Shown one piece after another: positions 1-6,363 of a stretch of 23,510 nucleotides of DNA; positions within the stretch are counted from its first letter, which is position 1, and each line of letters opens with the position of its first letter. The position numbers and the translations under genes were made by a program. The notes beneath the pieces were generated by a model. That model did not search any database. It was not told the DNA's origin and saw only the letters and a list, made by a program, of their open reading frames with translations. Source of the stretch: Synergistaceae bacterium (lineage in GTDB: Bacteria > Synergistota > Synergistia > Synergistales > Aminobacteriaceae); NCBI GenBank assembly GCA_017458545.1, contig JAFTBA010000095.1, positions 1 to 23,510 on the forward strand, read 5' to 3'.

Positions 1-1142
1 GCCTGATAACCTGCCCATCTCCTGAAAAATCCGTCCTCTGCTCCGTTAGCTTTTATGCTCTCTATCATCTTTATTCCCGAAACTGTTGAGGAATAAAATT
101 TACCTGTGTCCGATGTATGTACCTTTACCACATCAACAACCTGTTTTGAAATCAGGTATGCCAACAGACTGTTAAGCACCACCGACAACAGACCTATAGC
201 AGAAAGAATAACACTGTACTTCATCATGACTGCAATGTAAAAAATCGTCATTGACACATTAATCAGAAGAGGTGCCAGAGTATTTATCAGCGTCGACGCA
301 ACTGAAGACATTGAAGCCTTCCTCATATGAATGTCCCCTGCTAATCTCTGCGAATAAAATTCCATAGGAAGCCTCAGAATCTTCCACATGTAAGAGGCAT
401 TACCTACCACTGACATTTTAGCGTTAATCCTCAGTGAGGCCGAAACATTAACGAACATTGCCGTGAGATGAAGTATTCCCAAGAACGCAAGCAGTACAAA
501 AAATTCATAACTGAATGACCACCCGGTACCAGCTTCAGGCAAAATCCTGTCCATGAAAATTTTTGACATCATCGGATTCAGTGCCTCAAATACTGACAGA
601 GCAGCTGACGCAAGTGCTGTGAATATTATTGCCGCTGCTGTTCCCTTGAGCATTCTGTTCACGAATGACAGAACACTCTTAGGCTTTCCTTCGGGCTTGA
701 AATCCTCTGAAGGTGTTAGCAGTATACATACTCCCGTGAAGGATTTGCTGAACTCTTCGATTGAAAGTTTTATTCTGCCTTTTGCAGGGTCATTAATGAC
801 TGCCTTGTTCCCACTGAAACCGTCAATCACAACAAAATGATTCAGATTCCAAAAGGCTATACACGGAAATTCACAGTCTTCTCTCAGAAGATTAACACCG
901 GGAAAACGGAATGCCTCAGCACTAAATCCGTAACTCTCTGCAGCCTTCATAACATTTTCAGCCTTAGCACCGTCCCTCGAAACTCCGCAGTCCTTACGCA
1001 CCTGTTCAAGCGGTAACCACTTGCCGTAATATGACGCTATCATCGTCAGACATGCTGCTCCGCATTCAACTGCTTCAAGCTGTACTATGACGGGAACTTT
1101 GCATACACCTTTTCTGACGGGGGATTTAATTTTTTTGTTCAT
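1..1142 (-). CDS. NHLM-type peptide exporter: C39 peptidase plus ABC transmembrane domain (3' part outside window)
   Basis: This is an open reading frame of 380 codons from ATG at 1142 to the left edge, so the protein is incomplete. Residues 1-130 form a C39 (double-glycine) peptidase: Gln21, then Cys27 in the segment VECGAACLTMI, His102 in NHFVVI and Asp118 in INDPAKG give the expected oxyanion Gln and Cys-His-Asp triad. A hydrophobic ABC transmembrane domain starts near residue 165 and continues to the edge; the ATPase domain should lie beyond it. The family cuts leader peptides after Gly-Gly-like sites at the membrane and exports the released core. The start has a good ribosome site (AGGAAGG) and follows the HlyD-like gene by 23 bases, so the two are an operon. 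The link with the Nif11 precursors at 3841-4661 is inferred from families and proximity. Confidence 0.9.
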   Translation of the reverse strand, partial: MNKKIKSPVRKGVCKVPVIVQLEAVECGAACLTMIASYYGKWLPLEQVRKDCGVSRDGAKAENVMKAAESYGFSAEAFRFPGVNLLREDCEFPCIAFWNLNHFVVIDGFSGNKAVINDPAKGRIKLSIEEFSKSFTGVCILLTPSEDFKPEGKPKSVLSFVNRMLKGTAAAIIFTALASAALSVFEALNPMMSKIFMDRILPEAGTGWSFSYEFFVLLAFLGILHLTAMFVNVSASLRINAKMSVVGNASYMWKILRLPMEFYSQRLAGDIHMRKASMSSVASTLINTLAPLLINVSMTIFYIAVMMKYSVILSAIGLLSVVLNSLLAYLISKQVVDVVKVHTSDTGKFYSSTVSGIKMIESIKANGAEDGFFRRWAGYQ

Positions 1143-1165
1143 GTTTCCTTCCTAATTTATATATA

Positions 1166-1576
1166 TCAGTTAAATAAAAAGTCTATCGGTCTCAAATGCT
1201 CTACCGTAATATCCGCGCTGTAAATTACGTCAGCCATTCCCTTAACATTTGCAGCACCTATATATTTTCCCTGAACGTTTAATCCTGTGTCACGGACTGA
1301 TGACTCAGTGTCGCCTATCTTAACGGGCATTCCGCTTTTCAGAGCGTCCCTTTCGGTCGTGAAGTGTGCAATACCGTTTGAGACTTCGGCATTTACAGTT
1401 ACATTCCTCTCGATGTTACCGACAAATGACCAGACTGATAACCCCGTTAAAAGCAGCAGCACTGAGGCAAGTACAGCCCAGTCAAAAGGATTCACGGCAC
1501 TCAGAAAATCATTGAGGTTCTCAGTTGAATATACATGCTCTATAGATTCCTTCCTGAACAATTCTTTTTCTTCCAT
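1166..1576 (-). CDS. Short HlyD-like adaptor of an NHLM bacteriocin export system
   Basis: This 136-residue protein starts EEKELFRKESIEHVYSTE, has one transmembrane helix at about residues 30-50 (WAVLASVLLLLTGLSVWSF) and then a short beta-rich extracytoplasmic part that includes GMPVKIGD. The N-terminal FRKES...(E/S)xE(N/Q)L pattern before the single helix is typical of NHLM secretion proteins, the membrane-fusion partners of C39 peptidase ABC exporters. Typical members are several hundred residues long with a coiled-coil hairpin; here the hairpin is absent and only barrel-like sequence remains. I chose ATG at 1576 because residues match the family from there and GAGGAAGAG lies upstream. The open frame extends to 1729, but that would overlap the start of the divergent permease gene. 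It is co-transcribed with the exporter that follows. The shortening may be natural or may be decay. Confidence 0.75.
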   Translation of the reverse strand: MEEKELFRKESIEHVYSTENLNDFLSAVNPFDWAVLASVLLLLTGLSVWSFVGNIERNVTVNAEVSNGIAHFTTERDALKSGMPVKIGDTESSVRDTGLNVQGKYIGAANVKGMADVIYSADITVEHLRPIDFLFN

Positions 1577-1649
1577 TTTGAGTTTCAGCTCTTCCTCTTT
1601 ACGGTGAATATTATGAAAATTATACTGCATTGAGATTATAATATCCCTC
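1577..1649. promoter_or_regulatory. Divergent promoter region, exporter operon versus MacB-type permease
   Basis: This 73-base AT-rich spacer separates two divergent genes. TATAAT occurs on the plus strand at 1637-1642 and on the minus strand at 1624-1619 and 1640-1635. The plus-strand box lies only seven bases before the permease ATG. No good -35 hexamer is visible for either direction, so the assignment rests on the -10 boxes and on the divergent layout. Confidence 0.45.
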
Positions 1650-2879
1650 ATGGAAATAATAAAATCCGCTCTTCGTTCTCTTGCAGGTAACAGAGTTCGT
1701 TCCCTGCTGACAATGACTGGTATTATCATAGGCGTAGGCTCCGTTATAGTTATGGTATCACTGGGAAGGGGTGCAGCTATTGTAGTTGAGGATTACGTAG
1801 CAAGTTTCGGAGAAAATATTATTCATATATATCCCTCACAGCCTAAGAACAACAACAGCGAAAGATCTGCTGCAGGTAGTTGGTTTTCACTCAGGTTCAA
1901 TGACGCGAAAGCAATAGCCGATGAAAATTTCACTCTCACATGCGCAGTACCTCAAATCAGTATTACATCGCAGGTCATTTTCGGCGGCAGCAACTGGAAA
2001 ACTTCCGTTCGCGGAACAACAGCAGACTTCCTCAAAGTACGTCCCTTCAGAGTCAAACAGGGTATATTCATCAGTGATAATGATGTGCGTTCGGCAAATA
2101 AAGTCTGTGTTCTGGGTGCTACTCCTGCAAAAGAACTCTTCGGTCAGTCAGACCCTATCGACTCAATAATACGAATAGGACGCATACCCTTCAGGGTAAT
2201 AGGCCTCTTAACCGAACAGGGCGTTGACGCTGTAGGCAATGATGATGATGACATTCTCGTTGTCCCTGTAACTACTCTTCAAAGGAGACTGACACATTAC
2301 GGCACTCACAACAACAGCGTACAGAGAATAACAGTTCAGGCTAAAAGCCGTGAGCTTCTCGGAGCTGCTGAAGACGAATTGAAACAGATACTCCGTCAGA
2401 GGCACAGAATCAATGATGACTCAGGTGACTCTGATGACTTCACGGTACACCAGCTCACTGAAGTACTCGAAAGCACTGAGCAGACTGTCAATGCACTGTC
2501 CGTAATGCTGAGTTTCGTTGCAGGAATATCGCTGCTCATCGGAGGCATAGGTATCATGAATATCATGCTTGTTACTGTTACGGAACGTACTCACGAGATA
2601 GGCATACGCATGGCCGTAGGAGCAAGGCCGTCAAACATTCGCATTCAGTTCTTAACTGAAGCTGCTGTCCTCTCGGCTGTAGGAGGCATAATCGGTATCG
2701 CTCTGGCTGCCGTAATCGTTGCTGTAATAGCTGATATGTTTAACTGGCCTGCATCAGTTTCGGCTGATATTGTCATAATAGCTTCCGGGTTTTCTGCATT
2801 TGTCGGAATGATTTTCGGACTGTGGCCGGCGTGGAAAGCGTCTCAGCTGGATCCGATAGAGGCATTGAGACTCGATTAA
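1650..2879 (+). CDS. MacB-type ABC transporter permease (FtsX-like)
   Basis: This 409-residue integral membrane protein has the MacB/FtsX permease layout. An N-terminal helix (about 17-40, segment TMTGIIIGVGSVIVMVSLG) is followed by a large extracytoplasmic domain (about 45-275) and three C-terminal helices (about 280-305, 330-360 and 370-395). The C-terminus WKASQLDPIEALRLD is a family hallmark, as is the cytoplasmic TERTHEIGIRMAVGA segment. Such permeases pair with a LolD/MacB-like ATPase and often a HlyD-like fusion protein to move lipoproteins, peptides or antibiotics by mechanotransmission. No ATPase gene lies beside it here, so it either uses a distant one or was split from its set. The ATG at 1650 has no Shine-Dalgarno sequence and sits seven bases after TATAAT, which suggests a leaderless transcript. 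A role in peptide efflux or self-immunity is inferred only from location. Confidence 0.88.
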   Translation: MEIIKSALRSLAGNRVRSLLTMTGIIIGVGSVIVMVSLGRGAAIVVEDYVASFGENIIHIYPSQPKNNNSERSAAGSWFSLRFNDAKAIADENFTLTCAVPQISITSQVIFGGSNWKTSVRGTTADFLKVRPFRVKQGIFISDNDVRSANKVCVLGATPAKELFGQSDPIDSIIRIGRIPFRVIGLLTEQGVDAVGNDDDDILVVPVTTLQRRLTHYGTHNNSVQRITVQAKSRELLGAAEDELKQILRQRHRINDDSGDSDDFTVHQLTEVLESTEQTVNALSVMLSFVAGISLLIGGIGIMNIMLVTVTERTHEIGIRMAVGARPSNIRIQFLTEAAVLSAVGGIIGIALAAVIVAVIADMFNWPASVSADIVIIASGFSAFVGMIFGLWPAWKASQLDPIEALRLD

Positions 2880-2910
2880 TATATTCTGAAAGAACAGGTG
2901 AAAAATTTTT

Positions 2911-3783
2911 ATGAACATTTATTCGATGGAGCCTTACAGGGAAGTGTGCTTAGACATAGTTATGGATAACGGCCTTTACGCAGGAAAGATAGAAGCTGAT
3001 TTCAGTCCTGTCATGAAGACCCGTTTACGTATCAAACAAATAAAACTGAAGCCCGAATACATGAACGAAACTGTGATAAGGCAGGCACTCGCCGAACTCA
3101 TCTCATCAGGTCAGGAGTTAGGCGCGGAGACTATCAACTGGCGTTACCCCGAACCTGAGGGGTCAGATTACACCGATGAAGCGAATGATCCTTATTATGC
3201 TCTGATGAGTTCAGCAGCAGTGTTCTACTCTGAGTATGATTTAGTGAGGACAGTTCACGGAAGGGAATACAAAATCAACATGGACATTCTCCCTAAGAGA
3301 ATGCAGCATGATTATCACGTATCAGCTGAATGGATTGCCGATACCGGTATAACGTTCATACCGTTTGAGGAGATGAGTCCGTATGTCAGTGAAATTTCAT
3401 CAATCATAGCCGAAGACCCTGATGCAGCGCTGCTGTCGCCATTGGGAGCGAGGGAATATGACACTGATACGAGTTTCATAGCGTTGTGCAAGGGCGAAGT
3501 TATGGGCTGGGTAGTATGCAAAAAAGTTGACAATAAGACAGTTGAATTTGTTGCATTCTACACTGCCGGGAAATTCCGTGCATACAGGAGGGGAGGCGGA
3601 GTGATTATCACGATAGCGATACGGAGGATACAGAAGAAATACTCAGTCGTTAAACTGTTTCTTGATGACAAGGCGAGGTCATTGAAGAGGTTTTACCCTC
3701 ATTATTTCGGCAGAGCATTCAGCGAGGGAACGCGATGGTTTTATCTTGACCTGATTCCGAAGGGTGAAGCTGCTTTATTGTGA
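2911..3783 (+). CDS. Probable tandem GNAT-fold acetyltransferase
   Basis: This 290-residue soluble protein has no close family that I can name. The C-terminal half (about 150-290) has the order of elements of a GNAT N-acetyltransferase: a strand with ALCKGEVMGWVVCK, a strand with VEFVAFYT, then the turn YRRGGGV before a helix, which resembles the acetyl-CoA pyrophosphate loop although the usual Gln/Arg is replaced by Tyr. It ends with a helix-strand pair around KRFYPHYFGRAF. The N-terminal half (about 10-125) may be a second, degenerate GNAT-like unit. It starts 31 bases after the permease gene and ends 57 bases before the first precursor peptide, on the same strand. Peptide acetylation or self-protection would fit, but this is inference. 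The ribosome site is AACAGGTGA, somewhat far from ATG. Confidence 0.6.
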   Translation: MNIYSMEPYREVCLDIVMDNGLYAGKIEADFSPVMKTRLRIKQIKLKPEYMNETVIRQALAELISSGQELGAETINWRYPEPEGSDYTDEANDPYYALMSSAAVFYSEYDLVRTVHGREYKINMDILPKRMQHDYHVSAEWIADTGITFIPFEEMSPYVSEISSIIAEDPDAALLSPLGAREYDTDTSFIALCKGEVMGWVVCKKVDNKTVEFVAFYTAGKFRAYRRGGGVIITIAIRRIQKKYSVVKLFLDDKARSLKRFYPHYFGRAFSEGTRWFYLDLIPKGEAALL

Positions 3784-3806
3784 AACCTATAGCAATATTG
3801 TAGAAT
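3778..3806 (+). promoter_or_regulatory. Candidate sigma70 promoter for the precursor peptide genes
   Basis: TTGTGA (3778-3783) and TAGAAT (3801-3806) are separated by 17 bases. They match the consensus at 4 of 6 and 5 of 6 positions. The -35 overlaps the stop codon of the upstream gene. A transcript would start near 3813, just ahead of the AAGGAGGTGA ribosome site of the first precursor, allowing the peptides to be expressed apart from the acetyltransferase gene. Confidence 0.5.
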
Positions 3807-3840
3807 GTGAATTAATTTCCGCTTAAGGAGGTGAATAATC

Positions 3841-4056
3841 ATGACATTCACGAAGGAACAGATACGCAAGGCCATGACCTGCAAGACAGTTGATGAACTT
3901 CTCGCTTATGCAAAGAGTGAGGGCATTGAGATTTCACGCGGACAGGCCGAAGAGTACATCGCTCGGAATTGCAAACGAAAGCTCACAGGCGAGGAACTTG
4001 CTCAGGTTGTGGGAGCCCCTGGCGAACCGCAGTATGACATCAAGAAAGAGAAATAG
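3841..4056 (+). CDS. Nif11-type RiPP precursor peptide 1 (Cys-free core)
   Basis: This 71-residue peptide starts MTFTKEQIRKAM, the pattern of the Nif11-like leader family, and ends its leader with KLTGEELAQVVGA, the place of the double-glycine processing site. Here the site reads Gly-Ala instead of Gly-Gly. The predicted core is about 12 residues, PGEPQYDIKKEK, and unlike the two sister peptides it has no Cys. The leader carries Cys14, shared by all three, and an additional Cys (ARNCKRKL) not seen in the others. A strong ribosome site (AAGGAGGTGA) lies nine bases before ATG. It is the first of three tandem copies upstream of the radical SAM gene. It could be a true substrate, a decayed copy or a peptide modified at Tyr or Asp. 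Confidence 0.85.
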   Translation: MTFTKEQIRKAMTCKTVDELLAYAKSEGIEISRGQAEEYIARNCKRKLTGEELAQVVGAPGEPQYDIKKEK

Positions 4057-4074
4057 TCTGCTAAGGCTTTACGC

Positions 4075-4095
4075 TCCCCCTGAGCTTCAGGGGGA
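4075..4095 (+). other. Intercistronic hairpin between precursors 1 and 2
   Basis: A perfect 9-base-pair stem, TCCCCCTGA (4075-4083) with TCAGGGGGA (4087-4095), closes a 3-base loop. There is no T-run after it, so a terminator is unlikely. It ends eight bases before the AAAGGAGG ribosome site of precursor 2. A related hairpin follows precursor 2, so the element belongs to the duplicated unit and may protect mRNA ends or set relative expression. Confidence 0.6.
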
Positions 4096-4119
4096 ATTAT
4101 TCAAAGGAGGTGAAGAATG

Positions 4120-4356
4120 ATGACGTTTACGAAAGAACAGATTCGCAAGGCAATGAACTGCAAAACCGTTGATGAGCTTCTTGCTCTGGCAAACAGTGAG
4201 GGCGTTGAGCTTTCACGCGAACAGGCCGAAGAGTACATAGCGCAGCTGGGCAAACGCAAGCTGACTAATGAGGAACTCGATAAGGTCGCGGGGGGAGATG
4301 GATGTGGCGGGGTTAATTGTGTAGTGTGTGAGGGCGTATGCAGGAAAGATAAGTGA
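4120..4356 (+). CDS. Nif11-type RiPP precursor peptide 2 (four-Cys core)
   Basis: This 78-residue precursor has a leader nearly identical to those of its neighbours (MTFTKEQIRKAM, Cys14, then KLTNEELDKVAGG). The double Gly is a canonical C39 peptidase site. The predicted core is 19 residues, DGCGGVNCVVCEGVCRKDK, with four Cys spaced C-x4-C-x2-C-x3-C, a pattern expected for thioether or disulfide cross-links. Two adjacent ATG codons (4117 and 4120) are possible; I chose 4120 because it matches the start of the other two peptides and gives the same nine-base spacing from GGAGG as precursor 1. The core is the one most clearly suited to the radical SAM maturase encoded downstream and to the exporter at 1-1142. 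Confidence 0.9.
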   Translation: MTFTKEQIRKAMNCKTVDELLALANSEGVELSREQAEEYIAQLGKRKLTNEELDKVAGGDGCGGVNCVVCEGVCRKDK

Positions 4357-4389
4357 ATAACCTGCCTGCTTTACCGCTCAGGCTATCCG

Positions 4390-4411
4390 CTCCTCCTGAG
4401 TGTCAGGGGAG
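4390..4411 (+). promoter_or_regulatory. Intercistronic hairpin covering the ribosome site of precursor 3
   Basis: CTCCTCCTGA (4390-4399) pairs with TCAGGGGAG (4403-4411), leaving one bulged T and a 3-base loop. The 3' arm contains AGGGGAG, the only Shine-Dalgarno-like sequence ahead of the ATG at 4425. Folding would therefore hide that site and lower translation of precursor 3. It is the counterpart of the hairpin at 4075-4095, where by contrast the ribosome site lies outside the stem. Confidence 0.5.
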
Positions 4412-4424
4412 AATTTGAACAATC

Positions 4425-4661
4425 ATGACGTTTACGAAAGAACAGATACGCAAGGCTATGACATGCAAAACTGTCGATGAGCTTCTCGCTTATGCAAACA
4501 GTGAGGGGATTTCCATGACACCTGAACAGGCCGAAGAATACATTGCACAGAATGGCAGACGCAAACTCACTGATGAAGAACTCGCTCATGTCGTTGCCGC
4601 TGACTGCGCAGCAGCCTGCATGTCCGATGACATCAACAATTACAAAACCAAAGATAAATAG
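4425..4661 (+). CDS. Nif11-type RiPP precursor peptide 3 (CxxxC core)
   Basis: This 78-residue precursor shares the leader MTFTKEQIRKAM with Cys14 and ends it with KLTDEELAHVVAA, so the usual Gly-Gly is Ala-Ala. The predicted core is 19 residues, DCAAACMSDDINNYKTKDK, with a C-x3-C motif and an Asp three residues beyond the second Cys. All three precursors finish with a Lys-acidic-Lys tail. Its ATG lies 13 bases after a Shine-Dalgarno-like AGGGGAG that sits in a hairpin, so expression is probably weaker or coupled to precursor 2. It is 29 bases upstream of the maturase gene. Whether the C39 peptidase accepts Ala-Ala is not known from the sequence. Confidence 0.88.
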   Translation: MTFTKEQIRKAMTCKTVDELLAYANSEGISMTPEQAEEYIAQNGRRKLTDEELAHVVAADCAAACMSDDINNYKTKDK

Positions 4662-4690
4662 CACGATAAAAATTCAGGAGGACTTAAAAT

Positions 4691-6301
4691 TTGAGGTTAA
4701 GCAAATATGACACAATACTGCCGTTAATCAATTCAGACGGCGTTGAATCAGGTGAACATGCTTTAGTGAACGGCCTCTACGGTGCTGTCGATATGATTTC
4801 ACCCGAAGAACATGAAATCATTGCTAAGGCCGTTAATGACCCTTCACTGCTCTCATCACTCACCCCTTCAAGAATTGAACTGCTTACGGAACGCGGACAT
4901 CTCACTGAAAATGAAGCTCTCGAAAACGAAGACCTGCGTATGATTTCACGCATAAATACTATGGTGCAGAGCCGTAACGGTGTAGGTCTAATACTCCTGC
5001 CGACTTACAACTGCAATTTCAGGTGTGTATACTGTTACGAACGCCACAGGCTTGAACGCGGAAAAGAATGGCTCGAACGCGTAATGAGCAGGGAACTTGT
5101 AGACGCAGTTTTCGCGCAGATTAAGAACTACAAGGAACGCGGCTTCAGCGTAAAAAGCTGCACTCTTTTCGGCGGAGAGCCTTTACTCGCACAGAACAAG
5201 GAACTCATAAGGTATATATGCGATAAATGCCGTGAACTCGATATGTCAGTCGGTGCTATAACTAACGGCTATGATCTGGACAAGTTCATAGATATACTCG
5301 AAGAGTACAAGTTCGATACGCTTCAGATAACTGTTGACGGTACTGAGGAAGTTCATAACCGCATGAGACCGCTCGCAGGAGGAGGAAAAAGTTATGCCAA
5401 AATAATGCAGAACATAAAACTCGCGCTCGACCATGACTTAAGAATATCAATGCGCGTGAATGTCAACAAAACTAACATTTCAGGCATAAGAACCCTAATT
5501 AATCTGCTCAAAGCAAGCGGTTTAACTGAGTATAAAAATTTCTCGTATTACTTCAAGGCAGCGTTTGATTATCTCCATGTTACAGAAGAAGATTTCGTCA
5601 GTGACAAGGAAATTGTAAACGAACTCATAAGAACAGGCTCTGATTATGCTGAAGCAGTCAATCTCGACAGCGCATACATCGGTTCGGCTGGCAATTTCGC
5701 ACAATGGCTGGACAAAAAATCATGGCCTTATATGCGAACAACTTACTGCGGTTCTGAAAACGGTATGAACGTTATAGGCCCTGACGGACTGATATATTCG
5801 TGCTGGAACGTCATAGCCAGAGACGATAAGGCTGTCGGAATCGTAGATGAAGAAGAAGGGAAATTCCTTTACGATTTCTCAATGTCGAAATGGCGCACTA
5901 GAACTGTCGACAGAATGACACCGTGCAAAACTTGCTCGATACTCATGCTCTGCGGAGGAGGCTGTGCTGCCCCTAAGACCGATAACCTCTCTGAAGGCTT
6001 CTGCGAAGAAGCTAAAGAGGCATTCGCTGAACTCGCTCCAAGAATACTCTGGAAGGTCAGACATGAAGGCCTTGAGAGCATCAGCAAATTTAACGGCAGA
6101 TCTTCAGATGAACCTGACAAAACTGACAGCGGCGATATATCGAAGGAAATTAAGATACACTCAAAGTATAGCGATAATCCTGACTGCCTCTCGCTCAGTA
6201 TGAGGGAATTTCTTTCCGGTTTTACTGCTGAGGAAAGAAAAATACTCCTCACATCGAATGATGAGCGTGAAGTATTTGACATGCTGAAAGCACATCAGTG
6301 A
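4691..6301 (+). CDS. Radical SAM/SPASM peptide maturase
   Basis: This 536-residue enzyme probably installs cross-links in the Nif11-type precursors. Residues 1-90 (SKYDTILPL...LYGAVDMISPEEHEII...LLTERGHL) resemble the peptide-binding winged-helix element found at the N-terminus of many such enzymes. The radical SAM cluster motif CNFRCVYC gives Cys108, 112 and 115, followed by the GGEPLL segment. The SPASM domain has Cys353, Cys371 (GLIYSC), Cys412, 415, 421, 425 and 438 in the order C...Gx4C...Cx2Cx5Cx3C...C, for two auxiliary 4Fe-4S clusters. About 100 residues follow that I cannot assign. The start is TTG at 4691, eight bases after AGGAGG-like CAGGAGGAC. Relatives form Cys thioethers (ranthipeptide or sactipeptide type); the exact bond type cannot be read from sequence. 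Confidence 0.92.
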   Translation: MRLSKYDTILPLINSDGVESGEHALVNGLYGAVDMISPEEHEIIAKAVNDPSLLSSLTPSRIELLTERGHLTENEALENEDLRMISRINTMVQSRNGVGLILLPTYNCNFRCVYCYERHRLERGKEWLERVMSRELVDAVFAQIKNYKERGFSVKSCTLFGGEPLLAQNKELIRYICDKCRELDMSVGAITNGYDLDKFIDILEEYKFDTLQITVDGTEEVHNRMRPLAGGGKSYAKIMQNIKLALDHDLRISMRVNVNKTNISGIRTLINLLKASGLTEYKNFSYYFKAAFDYLHVTEEDFVSDKEIVNELIRTGSDYAEAVNLDSAYIGSAGNFAQWLDKKSWPYMRTTYCGSENGMNVIGPDGLIYSCWNVIARDDKAVGIVDEEEGKFLYDFSMSKWRTRTVDRMTPCKTCSILMLCGGGCAAPKTDNLSEGFCEEAKEAFAELAPRILWKVRHEGLESISKFNGRSSDEPDKTDSGDISKEIKIHSKYSDNPDCLSLSMREFLSGFTAEERKILLTSNDEREVFDMLKAHQ

Positions 6302-6321
6302 TACAACAAAAAGAACAAAAA

Positions 6322-6347
6322 ACCCCACTGAATTAGGTGGGGTCTTT
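6322..6347. terminator. Bidirectional rho-independent terminator
   Basis: ACCCCAC (6322-6328) pairs with GTGGGGT (6337-6343) around an 8-base loop, followed by CTTTGTTTT on the plus strand and, read from the minus strand, by a T-rich tail opposite the A-run at 6308-6322. It ends both the maturase operon from the left and the TerD-family gene from the right. Confidence 0.85.
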
Positions 6348-6363
6348 GTTTTGTGTTCAGGGC

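Noticed and set aside
553..840. Plus-strand open frame of 95 codons
   Set aside because: It lies opposite the C39 exporter gene, whose protein motifs are clear; no ribosome site or family match.
1577..1729. Longer N-terminal extension of the HlyD-like gene to ATG at 1729
   Set aside because: It would overlap the first 80 bases of the divergent permease gene, and family similarity begins only at FRKES after the ATG at 1576.
4075..4095. Hairpin after precursor 1 as a rho-independent terminator
   Set aside because: No T-run follows the stem and the next gene has a strong ribosome site eight bases on.
4030..4110. Frameshift in precursor 1 hiding a Cys-rich core
   Set aside because: The +1 frame reads residues without Cys or similarity to the cores of precursors 2 and 3, so a simple frameshift does not restore one.
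3841..4661. Tandem repeated segments as a CRISPR or satellite array
   Set aside because: The units are about 280-305 bases apart, are in-frame coding sequences with ribosome sites, and are explained by gene duplication.
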